Assembly (NCBI RefSeq): GCF_900456975.1
Contig: NZ_UGYM01000002.1
Coordinates: 2,790,001 to 2,854,000, forward strand
Source of the DNA: Shewanella baltica
GTDB lineage: Bacteria > Pseudomonadota > Gammaproteobacteria > Enterobacterales > Shewanellaceae
DNA length: 64,000 bases
Direction: 5' to 3'
This document shows positions 54,550-64,000 of the stretch, piece after piece. The first letter of the stretch is position 1; each line of letters begins with the position of its first letter. The position numbers were made by a program, and so were the translations under genes. Below the pieces are notes generated by a model. The model did not search any database and was not told the DNA's origin. It saw only the letters and a list, made by a program, of their open reading frames with translations.

Positions 54550-55331
54550 TATTGTGCAGTCTCCGCAGCAGGAATTGGTAACGCAAATAGATCTAGAGCA
54601 CCTTGTTTACGGGCAATGCGGATACCTTTAGTCAGTTCACGCAAATAGCTGTCATCTAACTTGTCCCAACCCTTAGATTCTGGGTTGTACATCCAGCCAG
54701 TCTTTTGATCTAAACTCTGTGCATAAAGAGCAACACGACCTAAGTTAAAAAAGTCAACTAACACTTCTTTGCCATCTAGGTTTAACTTACCTTGGTTAAC
54801 AGCAACCGCACTACCATATTCACGCTCGATGCTATAAGCATCAAGAATTAAACGGTATTTTTCGGCTAAGGTCACTTCAGCAGTGTTAAGAAGGTTTTTC
54901 AGCTCATTAACACGATTAGTACGTACTTCAGAGTTGAAAGGTAAATCTAATTGAACAAACTGTTCTAACGACTCAACCATTTTAAACATTAATGGCACTA
55001 CGCCTTGGCGAAGTTTATCAACACCATTGATGTCACCTTGCACTGAGTCCATTGTCTTTTGTTGATCAGCGACTAAGCTGGCAACGTAATCGTTATATGA
55101 TTTCAGTGATTCGCGCTCATCAGCGACAGAACCATACTCAAAGAGCATGTCTTGTGCTTGATCGAAATACTTATCAACGTTCTTTTGCGACGCAGCAGCA
55201 TCAGCATGGATCATACTATCCGCTTTCTGCACGTCGGTAAGAGGATCTGCAACAACGAAGTTGCTGCTCGCTAATGCCAGCACGCCAACAAGTGCAGTAG
55301 CGATTTTTGTTCTATTGCTTACCTTGGACAT
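54549..55331 (-). CDS. DUF3450 protein of the TonB2-type operon
   Basis: 260-aa secreted protein with signal peptide (MSKVSNRTKIATALVGVLALASSNFVVA) and a coiled-coil-rich periplasmic body (KNVDKYFDQAQDMLFEYGSVADERESLKSYNDY). DUF3450 genes regularly head TonB2/TtpC operons. First gene of the operon; its promoter must lie in the 1-kb gap to its right. ATG 55331 chosen over a TTG three codons before. Confidence 0.9.
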   Translation of the reverse strand: MSKVSNRTKIATALVGVLALASSNFVVADPLTDVQKADSMIHADAAASQKNVDKYFDQAQDMLFEYGSVADERESLKSYNDYVASLVADQQKTMDSVQGDINGVDKLRQGVVPLMFKMVESLEQFVQLDLPFNSEVRTNRVNELKNLLNTAEVTLAEKYRLILDAYSIEREYGSAVAVNQGKLNLDGKEVLVDFFNLGRVALYAQSLDQKTGWMYNPESKGWDKLDDSYLRELTKGIRIARKQGALDLFALPIPAAETAQ

Positions 55332-56355
55332 AGTTCCCAACCAATTTGAAGTGAATAAAAAGGTTTAACTTACCAGCAACAAAACGAGAAGCAATAAATG
55401 CTCGCCGAAAAAATTACTGTAAGTTCGTCTTTCTCTTGTGATTCTTAGTTTTTTCTTCCCTTTCCTACGCCCTTACAGGCATAGACCCGCTGGCATCATT
55501 TCACAAAATGTTGACCTGTGTCAACATTTCGGGCGACTAAAAACTAGTGTAAAGAAGCGCTAATGATAAAAAATTTTACGAAAGGTTTTTTTTTACACAA
55601 AAATGAGTCTTTAGGGTTACAACTTTTAGAGGAAACAAATGCAGTTTAAAATTAAACCCAATGAAATCATAGCAATATATCCAAGTTAATGTTATACCTC
55701 TTACTCATATTAATTAACATTTTTCAACATGAAACCGACTCAAGTTGATGCTCTTTACATCATTCACTTCTATAGGTAAAAATCTACTGATAGAGTAAGA
55801 ACATCTGAGCTGCATCATAGATAGTAAGCAATCAAAAGCACTCACATAAGATATTCAATAGAGATTGGCTCCATTCATTGAAATTAATAAGTCTACTATT
55901 ACTGCCAGATTAGCCAAACTCTCATCTTATTATCTAAATAAGTACTGAAATAAATTTTCACACCTAGTTGAATAATGTTTAAATAGTTCATGATGAGCCC
56001 CCTCCATCAAGGTGGAAGTGGCACCATTTCGATTGTAGTTAATTTGGATGGTCTAGAGGCCATTTTTACCCACACGTAGTAACTCAATTACTTACGGCGG
56101 CACAACAGCTAATGTGTATTTACTAACTAAAGGTGCAGCTAAATACATAAAACATCAATTTCTGTACATAAGAAGAAAACATCTCCCTATAAACAAGGGG
56201 AAAATGACATACTAAATTACGGACAAACCTAGTCTAAGAGCACATTAATATCCACCAAGCATTAACCAAAAATAAATAAATTTATCTATCTATTTATTTT
56301 AAAATGTAAAAAGCCGAGCGGTTTAAAGCTCGGCTTTCGATTTATGTGCTCAACA
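55332..56355. other. 1-kb intergenic region upstream of the TonB2-type operon
   Basis: AT-rich, no confident gene. It contains the promoter side of the DUF3450-ttpC-exbBD-tonB operon. No clear Fur box was seen. A 29-codon frame (55990-56079, plus strand, starting MMSPLHQGG) looks somewhat protein-like and may be a decayed gene or element remnant. An inverted repeat TGTATTTA/TAAATACA is at 56115-56147. The TBDR terminator lies at 56310-56337. Confidence 0.5.
56310..56337 (-). terminator. Intrinsic terminator of TBDR 1
   Basis: 10-bp stem AAAGCCGAGC/GCTCGGCTTT (56310-56319, 56328-56337), followed on the minus strand by TTTACATTTT. Lies 18 nt after the receptor stop. Confidence 0.9.
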
Positions 56356-59178
56356 TTAGAACTTAGTAGTAGCGCGCAAGTAGATGAAACGATCCATATT
56401 TACATCATATTCAGTAACTGAGAAGTTATTCGTTGAAATTGCTTCGTTGTTAGTTGGACCTTCAGCCTGTGGTTTTTTAGCGAACAGGTTATTAATCCCT
56501 AAAGAAATTTTAGTATTATACCCGTCGATGTTGTAACCCACCGATACGTTATGAACCATATACGGATCAATCGTCTCTCTAAAGCCGCTATCTTTTAGAT
56601 AATCATAGTATTCCTGATCATCAGTAGAGTTTGTTAGGCCAGTATAATAGTCATTATTTAGTTGTCCAACATAGCGCACTTTCCAATGGGCATCCCAATC
56701 ACCCATAGCCCAATCAACCATGAAGTTTGCTTTAAACTCAGGGAAACCACCATCACCTGTCTGAACACCTACACGATCATTGCCATCAAATTCATTTTTA
56801 ATTACATAAGCAACATCTAACGATGTTTTAAATGTACCAAATGAAGTTTCAGGGAAACGATAAGCAGTAAAGAAGTCCACACCTTCAACATTATACTCGC
56901 CCGCGTTTTGCAGGAAGTTACGTAAGTCAACGATATTTCCTAAGCTATCACGGTCAATTTTACTACATGAGTCAGAACTGGCATCGTCAGCACACTCTCT
57001 TGCAATATCAAGATGACCATAACGAGCAATTGCATCTTTAACTTTAATATTGTAATAATCTAATGTGACCTCAGCACCTTCAAGCCAAGATGGGTTATAT
57101 ACAAGACCGTATGTGTAAGATTCTGATGTTTCCGGTTTAAGATCAGGGGATGATACTTGAGAAATCCGGATCTGGGTATTAGCCTGACGATAGCCATCTG
57201 GTACAGCAGCGCAACCTGGTTTACCAGAAATATCTAACGGATTTCCTTTGTCATCTCGAGTGTTACATGGATCTGTCCAAGTTGGATAAGAGTCTGCATT
57301 ACCTGCATAAAGATCCGAAATAGATGGTGCACGATAGCCCTGGGCCCAGGTACCACGAAGCAACATATCATCCATTGGACGATATTCAACACCTACTTTG
57401 CCTGTAGTGTTATTACCGTAAGAATCATGGTCTGAAACACGAATTGCAGGAGTGACAAGTAAGTTTTCTAACACTGGAATAGATAATTCAACATATGCTT
57501 CATCTAAACGGAAACCACCTGAAGTGGCATCACGTTGGTTACCTGAAGATTCACCCGTTACCGTTAAAGGATCTGGAGTATCAAAACCTGATTCTTCACG
57601 ACGCTCAAGGCCTAATGCCATGCCTACTGCACCCGCTGGTAAATCGAATAAATCACCTGATATATTGAATGCATAATCTTTCATGGTTAAACCAGAACGG
57701 CTTACGCTATCAAAAGTTATGTAATCAACCATATCCTGAGTAACTGTACCAGGACCGCCAAATAAGTTCAGTGCAACACAGCCATTGCTAGCATCACAAT
57801 TATCACCAAGTGCTTGGTTGATACGGGTTAAATTTAATAAACCTGTTGTCATTACATCTTGATTATTTTGTCCATAGATGTAGTTAGCACTCCATGTCCA
57901 GTTATCGTTGATATTACCTTCTAAGCCAATCATCGCACGATAGGTAGTATCGTTTTGATTATATTGACGAGAACCCGCTTCAATCATACGACGCTGTAAT
58001 GCAAAAGGTACATAATCTTCCGCTTCACCATTAGCAACAGCACGAGCATTACTACCGTATAGCTTTTCACCAAATGGGTTGTAAATGTTGTTTGCCCCAA
58101 TATCAACACGACTTGCCGCTTCTCCAAATGAAGCTCCAAGTGTTAACGGCATAGGCGCTAATTCTTGAGAAGATTTACGATTAGTCATCATAAAATCTGA
58201 AATCACACGCAAATTATCAGAAATATCGTAAAAACCTTGAACATAGAATGAGTTACGATTTTGCGGTGTTGATAAATAGTTATCTGGCGCGTAGTTATAA
58301 ACGTCTGCAGAAGTGCGAGGACGGAACTGATCAGGACCTACATCAACACCTGTCCCCTCCTTCACCATTAAATTATATATACCATTAGGGTTTGGTGTAG
58401 CTAGTGCAGCCAAGGAATCCTCATTAGCTTGATTAAGCTGGGAACCTTTTATTTGAAGGCGGGTATTATCTGCAGTTGAGCTATACCCAGTAGCAGATAT
58501 ATCGCGGTCTCCTGCCCATATTGGCTGCTGAGTCACATGACTCATATTGAATAGCAAACCACCTTTTTCAGAAACTGCCCCAAATGTAATATCTGCCGTA
58601 TATTGACGACCATCATCATATTTCGCGTTTTGTCCACCATAGACAGAAACTTCAACGCCCTCAAAGTTCTTACGCGTTATGATGTTTACAACACCGGCAA
58701 TTGCATCAGAACCATAAACTGCAGAAGCACCATCTTTCAGTACCTCAATACGTTCGATAGCTGATGTAGGAATAGTGTTTAAGTCTACAGTTGAACCTAA
58801 AGATGAGATCCAGCGTTTACCATTAACAAGCACCAACAAACGTTGGGCGCCTAGGTTACGTAGATCCATGTTAGTTGAGCCATCACCACCGTTGTTAAAC
58901 GCAGTGTTTAGCGCAGAACCTGCTGCAGGGATAGTTTGCAAGATATCACCGATGCTGATCATACCTGTCGCTTCAAGCTCTTCGCGATTCATCACTAAAA
59001 CAGGACTAGCCGCTTCCATATCAGTTCGTTTGATACGAGAACCCGTTACTTCGATGCGTTCTACTTTTTTAGCTCCATCTTCAGCAGCAACAGCGATTGA
59101 CGCGTTAAAAGCTGCAAAGGTAACGCCACCAATTAAGGCAAAGCGAACTGAGTTAGCTAAGAAATTGTTCTTATACAT
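56356..59178 (-). CDS. TonB-dependent receptor (TBDR 1), intact
   Basis: 940-aa outer-membrane receptor. Signal peptide with a cleavage site near AAVAAE; TonB-box/plug start RIEVTGSRIKRTD; plug domain (about 50-165) with DLRNLGAQRLLVLVNGKR; then a 22-strand-type barrel ending with RFIYLRATTKF. Pairs of Cys in extracellular segments (NCDASNGC, DPCNTRDD..GKPGC, RECADDASSDSC) suggest disulfides. Ligand unknown; the location beside a TonB2 operon and a porin suggests nutrient uptake. CCAGGGAGATAGACA leader gives GGGAG before the ATG. Near-duplicate of the gene at 60064. Confidence 0.93.
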   Translation of the reverse strand: MYKNNFLANSVRFALIGGVTFAAFNASIAVAAEDGAKKVERIEVTGSRIKRTDMEAASPVLVMNREELEATGMISIGDILQTIPAAGSALNTAFNNGGDGSTNMDLRNLGAQRLLVLVNGKRWISSLGSTVDLNTIPTSAIERIEVLKDGASAVYGSDAIAGVVNIITRKNFEGVEVSVYGGQNAKYDDGRQYTADITFGAVSEKGGLLFNMSHVTQQPIWAGDRDISATGYSSTADNTRLQIKGSQLNQANEDSLAALATPNPNGIYNLMVKEGTGVDVGPDQFRPRTSADVYNYAPDNYLSTPQNRNSFYVQGFYDISDNLRVISDFMMTNRKSSQELAPMPLTLGASFGEAASRVDIGANNIYNPFGEKLYGSNARAVANGEAEDYVPFALQRRMIEAGSRQYNQNDTTYRAMIGLEGNINDNWTWSANYIYGQNNQDVMTTGLLNLTRINQALGDNCDASNGCVALNLFGGPGTVTQDMVDYITFDSVSRSGLTMKDYAFNISGDLFDLPAGAVGMALGLERREESGFDTPDPLTVTGESSGNQRDATSGGFRLDEAYVELSIPVLENLLVTPAIRVSDHDSYGNNTTGKVGVEYRPMDDMLLRGTWAQGYRAPSISDLYAGNADSYPTWTDPCNTRDDKGNPLDISGKPGCAAVPDGYRQANTQIRISQVSSPDLKPETSESYTYGLVYNPSWLEGAEVTLDYYNIKVKDAIARYGHLDIARECADDASSDSCSKIDRDSLGNIVDLRNFLQNAGEYNVEGVDFFTAYRFPETSFGTFKTSLDVAYVIKNEFDGNDRVGVQTGDGGFPEFKANFMVDWAMGDWDAHWKVRYVGQLNNDYYTGLTNSTDDQEYYDYLKDSGFRETIDPYMVHNVSVGYNIDGYNTKISLGINNLFAKKPQAEGPTNNEAISTNNFSVTEYDVNMDRFIYLRATTKF

Positions 59179-59580
59179 TGTCTATCTCCCTGGATAATCA
59201 TTATTTTTTATTTTCTACCTTGCTATAAAGGTAGTTAGGTGTTAAATGGACTGGTGACTCAATAAAACCAACAACCCAAACACACCAACGCACCAATAGA
59301 AACATATGAAAAACATAAAATCAACAAATACAACATTAGTTGCAGTAACTTTATCCGCAAACTGGCAACGAAACACAACCACCAAACAAAATAATCAAAT
59401 TAAAACATAGTGTTATGATTTAAAGAAAACAATCAGCGAATCGCAAGGAGGGAGGTAAGTAGGAAAAATAAGTCCTTTACACTACGCAAGGCAAGCCCGT
59501 AGTTGTCGAGTAAATTTAGCGCATTGAGAAATATTATATCCATGTGAAAAACACTTTCTCAAAGCAAAAATAGACTCTCA

Positions 59581-59630
59581 TTCAATTATTCAATTATTCA
59601 ATTATTCAATTATTCAATTATTCAATTATT
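59581..59630. repeat. Perfect 8-bp microsatellite, TTCAATTA x6
   Basis: Six perfect copies of TTCAATTA plus 2 nt. It lies about 400 nt upstream of the TBDR 1 start on its own strand. Perfect short tandem repeats of this size are slippage-prone and are a candidate for phase variation. Confidence 0.95.
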
Positions 59631-60008
59631 AGGATCTAACTAATAGAGTTAAATTAATTAACTACATAAAAAGCTAGTTTATATTGTCATTCTGGATTAA
59701 CTAGAGTGCTGAGCATAAGTTTACAGGGATGTAATTATAAAAAATGAGGAGCAAAGAGGATGAGTCAAGGTTAAAGGTTAAAACTTCAATTTAAATAGCC
59801 AAAACCATATCTAAAACAACTAACAACATTTATAAGATAGATAATGTGAGCATGTGCGCTCCCAACCTAAATAAACATTAAGTACGTTTTCAACATTATA
59901 AATCCAATTAATTAAAATTAATTTACTACCATCAATAATTTCCATAATGAACATTCAGTATAAAATATTACTCTCTAATTTCATCAGCGGCAGAGCATGT
60001 ATAAAAAT

Positions 60009-60041
60009 AAGAAAGCCGAGCTATTATAGCTCGGCTTTCTT
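60009..60041 (-). terminator. Intrinsic terminator of TBDR 2
   Basis: 15-bp perfect stem (60009-60023, 60027-60041, loop TTA) rich in GC at the centre; it shares its AAAGCCGAGC/GCTCGGCTTT core with the TBDR 1 terminator. 22 nt beyond the receptor stop. Confidence 0.92.
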
Positions 60042-60063
60042 CTATCATTTAACGTAAGTAATC

Positions 60064-62877
60064 TTAGAATTTAGTTGTAGCACGTAAGTAGATGAAGCGA
60101 TCCATATTTACATCATACTCTGTAACAGAGAAGTTGTTAAATGAAAGGGCTTGTCCATTTGTTGGACCTTCAAACTCAGGCTCTTTTGCAAATAAGTTGT
60201 TAACTCCTATAGATATTTTAGTGTTATAACTATCCATGTTATACCCGACAGAAACATTATGGACCATATAGGAATCAAAGTTCTGTCTATAACCACTTTC
60301 TTTATAGTAAACATAATCGTCATCTTCAGGTGTTAACCCTTCGTAAGCATCACTACGCAACTTACCTACAAAACGTACTTTCCAATGGGCATCCCAATCA
60401 CCCATAGCCCAATCAACCATGAAGTTACTTTTGAACTCAGGAAAACCACCATCTCCATACTGAATACCAACTCGATCATCGCCATCAAATTCATTCTTAA
60501 TTACATAAGCAACATCTAACGATGCTTTAAATGTACCAAATGAAGTTTCAGGGAAACGATAAGCAGTAAAGAAGTCCACACCTTCAACATTATACTCGCC
60601 CGCGTTTTGCAGGAAGTTACGTAAGTCAACGATATTTCCTAAGCTATCACGGTCAATTTTACTACATGAGTCAGAACTGGCATCGTCAGCACACTCTCTT
60701 GCAATCTTTGTATGTCCATAACGACCAATCGCATCTTCTACCTTAATGTTATAGTAATCAAGAGTTAGCTCTGCACCTTCAAGCCATGATGGATTATACA
60801 CTGCGCCATATGTATAAGATTCTGAAGTTTCGGGTTTAAGATCAGGGGATGATACTTGAGAAATCCGGATCTGGGTGTTAGCCTGACGATAGCCATCTGG
60901 TACAGCAGCGCAACCTGGTTTACCAGAAATATCTAACGGATTTCCTTTGTCATCTCGAGTGTTACATGGGTCGTTCCATGTTGGATAAGAGTCTGCATTA
61001 CCTGCATAAAGATCCGAAATAGATGGTGCACGATAGCCCTAGGCCCAGGTACCACGAAGCAACATATCATCCATTGGACGATATTCAACACCTACTTTGC
61101 CTGTAGTGTTATTGCCATAAGAGTCATGGTCTGAAACACGAATTGCAGGAGTGACAAGTAAGTTTTCTAACACTGGAATAGATAATTCAACATAAGCTTC
61201 ATCTAAACGGAAACCACCTGAAGTGGCATCACGTTGGTTACCTGAAGATTCACCCGTTACCGTTAAAGGATCTGGAGTATCAAAACCTGATTCTTCACGA
61301 CGCTCAAGGCCTAACGCCATGCCTACTGCACCCGCTGGTAAATCGAATAAATCACCTGATATATTGAATGCATAATCTTTCATGGTTAAACCAGAACGGC
61401 TTACGCTATCAAAAGTTATGTAATCAACCATATCCTGAGTAACTGTACCAGGACCGCCAAATAAGTTCAGTGCAACACAGCCATTGCTAGCATCACAATT
61501 ATCACCAAGTGCTTGGTTGATACGGGTTAAATTTAATAAACCTGTTGTCATTACGTCTTGATTATTTTGTCCATAGATGTAGTTAGCACTCCATGTCCAG
61601 TTATCGTTGATATTACCTTCTAAGCCAATCATCGCACGATAGGTAGTATCGTTTTGATTATATTGACGAGAACCCGCTTCAACCATACGACGCTGTAATG
61701 CAAAAGGTACATAATCTTCCGCTTCACCATTAGCAACAGCACGAGCATTACTACCGTATAGCTTTTCACCAAATGGGTTGTAAATGTTGTTCGCCCCAAT
61801 ATCAACACGACTTGCCGCTTCACCAAATGAAGCTCCAAGTGTTAACGGCATAGGCGCTAATTCTTGAGAAGATTTACGATTAGTCATCATAAAATCTGAA
61901 ATCACACGCAAATTATCAGAAATATCGTAAAAACCTTGAACATAGAATGAGTTACGATTCTGCGGTGTTGACAAGTAATTATCTTTAGCAAAGTTATATA
62001 CGTCTGCAGAAGTACGTGGTCTGAATTGGTCAACGCCAACATCAACACCAGTTCCTTCTTTTGACATTAAATTATATATACCACTACCATTAGGCGTTGT
62101 AATTGCATCCAATGCGTCTTGGTTAGCTTGATTAAGTTGAGAACCTTTTATTTGAAGGCGGGTATTATCTGCAGTTGAGCTATACCCAGTATCAGAAATA
62201 TCACGATCAGCGGCCCATATTGGTTGCTGAGTCACATGACTCATATTGAATAGCAAACCACCTTTTTCAGAAACTGCCCCAAATGTAATATCTGCCGTAT
62301 ATTGACGACCATCATCATATTTCGCGTTTTGTCCACCATAGACAGAAACTTCAACGCCCTCAAAGTTCTTACGCGTTATGATGTTTACAACACCGGCAAT
62401 TGCATCAGAACCATAAACTGCAGAAGCACCATCTTTCAGTACCTCAATACGTTCGATAGCTGATGTAGGAATAGTGTTTAAGTCTACAGTTGAACCTAAA
62501 GATGAGATCCAGCGTTTACCATTAACAAGCACCAACAAACGTTGGGCGCCTAGGTTACGTAGATCCATGTTAGTTGAGCCATCACCACCGTTGTTAAACG
62601 CAGTGTTTAGCGCAGAACCTGCTGCAGGGATAGTTTGCAAGATATCACCGATGCTGATCATACCTGTCGCTTCAAGCTCTTCGCGATTCATCACTAAAAC
62701 AGGACTAGCCGCTTCCATATCAGTTCGTTTGATACGAGAACCCGTTACTTCGATGCGTTCTACTTTTTTAGCCCCATCTTCAGCTGCAACTGCAACTGGC
62801 GCTGTAAATGTTGCCGCTACAACACTGCTAATCAATGCAACACGAATAGAGTGAGTCAAAATATTATTTCTATGCAT
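60064..62877 (-). pseudogene. TonB-dependent receptor (TBDR 2) with one amber codon
   Basis: Paralogue of TBDR 1, 937 codons excluding the final stop. The reading frame is open from end to end except a TAG at 61041-61039, where TBDR 1 has CAG (Gln) in the TWAQGYRAPS segment of the barrel; flanking sequence is the same. Truncated product would be 612 aa (plug plus about two-thirds of the barrel) and would not fold. Signal peptide (MHRNNILTHSIRVALISSVVAATFTAPVAVA) differs from TBDR 1. The 3' part would be expressed only by readthrough, suppression or reversion. Sequencing error cannot be excluded. Confidence 0.85.
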
Positions 62878-63366
62878 TGTCTATCTCCCTGGACAATTAT
62901 GTTTTTATGTTTTTCTTATATCCCTACTAAATAGGGCTATATACACACCAATGTTTGGCTTAAATGTATATTCGAAACACAATAAATCACATAGAAGATT
63001 AAAACTCAACAAAATTAAAACCAATAAACATAAAATTTAACAAACAATTCTCCATAAGCCACAAGCAAAAAAAACAATACAAATCAACAACATATAATAA
63101 TTTCCAAGTATTAATGCTCTAATGAACTACCATTTGAAATAGAGAATTATTAAATATAAATATAAAAATACTACTTTATAATGACATGAAATAATCTTGT
63201 AAAAATTAAAAAAACAACTAAGCAATAAGCATAAAGAATGAATTACCAGTGTAATTATCAATTTCTCACGAATCTACGCCCATCATTTTAAAAACAAAAA
63301 AGCCAGTCATTGCTGACTGGCTTTTTGGTAAAATCAGAGGGTTCTTACTTTAAAGAACCTTGAAAC
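62878..63366. other. Gap between porin and TBDR 2
   Basis: 489 nt, AT-rich, no gene supported. Holds the TBDR 2 promoter, and the porin terminator at 63297-63326. Confidence 0.6.
63297..63326 (-). terminator. Intrinsic terminator of the porin gene
   Basis: Stem AAAAA-GCCAGTCA/TGACTGGC-TTTTT (63297-63309, 63314-63326, loop TTGC). A and T runs flank both sides. It lies 40 nt after the porin stop. Confidence 0.92.
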
Positions 63367-64000
63367 TTAGAGCGTGTAACGGATACCGATTGCTACGCCA
63401 TCAGATTCAGAAAGTGCCATTCTGGCTTCTTGGTCTTTATCTGCGCTGGTGAAATCGCTGTAATCTTTACGTGCTTCTATGTACAGAACTGTATTTGGGT
63501 CCCATACAAAGTGTAAACCGACAACTAAGAACTGACGTTTGAATTCATCGTTAGGATCAGCATTGAAGTTAGGCTGAATAACATAATCTTTACCGGCATC
63601 AAGCACGTTGTAAGAAATGAATGGACGTAGGCCATTGTCAAACTTGTAAGAAACTAAACTTTCAATACCATAGGCATCTTTGATCAAACGACCAATGTTG
63701 TCAGTGTCATGGTTTTCTTGTCTGTTAACGTTTGCAGCAGCATATAAACCATCGTTATCGAAGTTACCCCAAGTGATACCTGCACCGTAGATAAGATCAA
63801 CCGCTGTGGTTTGTTCGCCGTTACCAAAACTCACATCAAACTCACCACGGTTAACACCCGCAGTTAGAGTCAACATATCTGTGGCTTTATAGGTCAGCGC
63901 GCCACCATAAGTGTAGTTGTACTCAACTTGTTGAGCCGCTTTATCACCACTTTCCCAGTTCGCTTGACACTGAGCTTGAGTAATATCATCGGTGGTATCA
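63367..64000 (-). CDS. Outer-membrane porin, 3' part (partial)
   Basis: The frame is open to the window edge, giving about 211 C-terminal residues; the N-terminus lies outside. Alternating strands (YTYGGALTYKATDMLTLTAGV, FDVSFGN, TAVDLIYGAGITWG) and the last strand ending GIRYTL match a general porin of the OmpC/OmpF-type family of Shewanella. Contains one Cys near its visible N-terminal end. Trimeric diffusion porin by family. Same strand as the receptors. Confidence 0.88.
   Translation of the reverse strand, partial: DTTDDITQAQCQANWESGDKAAQQVEYNYTYGGALTYKATDMLTLTAGVNRGEFDVSFGNGEQTTAVDLIYGAGITWGNFDNDGLYAAANVNRQENHDTDNIGRLIKDAYGIESLVSYKFDNGLRPFISYNVLDAGKDYVIQPNFNADPNDEFKRQFLVVGLHFVWDPNTVLYIEARKDYSDFTSADKDQEARMALSESDGVAIGIRYTL

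Larger units (their letters stand above)
59179..60063. other. 885-bp gap between the two receptors
   Basis: AT-rich, without a supported gene. Contains the promoter of TBDR 1, the 8-bp microsatellite at 59581 and, at 60009-60041, the terminator of TBDR 2. Confidence 0.6.

Noticed and set aside
55332..56355. Fur boxes upstream of the TonB2-type operon.
   Set aside because: No match to GATAATGATAATCATTATC with acceptable mismatches was visible.
61039..61041. Amber codon read as pyrrolysine or selenocysteine-like recoding.
   Set aside because: Gammaproteobacteria of this type lack Pyl, UGA would be needed for Sec, and the paralogue has Gln from CAG, so a point mutation is simpler.
1..64000. 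CRISPR arrays, tRNA or rRNA genes, complete IS elements, prophage.
   Set aside because: No regular unique-spacer repeats, no cloverleaf, no transposase with terminal repeats or phage structural genes were seen.

Overview
The window reads as a chromosomal segment of a Shewanella-type gammaproteobacterium. Evidence: an E. coli-like dimeric cytidine deaminase, the LPS genes msbA-lpxK-Trm112 next to comEC, an anaerobic class III ribonucleotide reductase, RraB, a BtsS/BtsR two-component pair, a six-gene TtpC/TonB2-type energy-transduction operon and large TonB-dependent receptors (TBDRs). The species is inferred from gene content and codon style. No rRNA, tRNA, CRISPR array, prophage or complete insertion sequence was seen.

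Layout. 1-9.5 kb: cdd, a DUF1289/VOC pair, a DUF445 membrane protein, a second VOC protein, a very large DUF748 envelope protein, a short thioredoxin-fold protein, a CbiM-like membrane protein and a small lipoprotein. 9.6-15.5 kb: a minus-strand envelope block (Trm112, lpxK, msbA, comEC) and a DUF2062 protein. 15.8-19.7 kb: NnrS behind a palindrome, PsiE, PilZ, an orphan ParA overlapped by a ribbon-helix-helix-like partner, and YecH. 19.8-23.9 kb: btsS-btsR and a CstA-family transporter carrying BtsR-type sites upstream. 24-31.3 kb: VF530, two small flagellar-motif-like proteins, an outer-membrane barrel, ribA, yibL and nrdDG with NrdR boxes and an FNR-like site. 31.4-37.6 kb: a MarR regulator divergent from a CurA-like reductase, rssA, a DEAD-box helicase, DUF3010 and a YgjP-like metalloprotein. 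37.9-50.3 kb: an M23 peptidase, sbcDC, a TSUP permease divergent from a LysR regulator, rraB, an S4 protein, a GNAT enzyme, ppiC, a DUF885 lipoprotein and a degenerate GGDEF protein. 50.3-64 kb: the TonB2-type operon, two near-duplicate TBDR genes (one with a single amber codon) and the 3' part of a porin gene, all on the minus strand.

How it fits together. The last 14 kb is one functional theme: inner-membrane proton-motive-force transducers, TonB and its periplasmic helpers, then outer-membrane receptors and a porin. Several regulatory circuits can be read from the DNA: three phased BtsR repeats before cstA, paired NrdR boxes plus an FNR-like palindrome before nrdD, a T-N11-A palindrome between TSUP and its divergent LysR gene, two MarR-type palindromes between the MarR and CurA genes, and a palindromic element in the nnrS leader.

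Main unexpected observations: (1) the second TBDR is intact except for one CAG-to-TAG change and shares long silent-site-identical blocks with its neighbour, a gene-conversion mosaic; (2) many gaps, and two coding regions, contain short tandem arrays with unrelated units and clean periods (8, 12, 13, 13-14, 15, 16 and 20 bp), suggesting recurrent local slippage or duplication; (3) a highly foldable orphan segment lies between sbcD and the TSUP gene.
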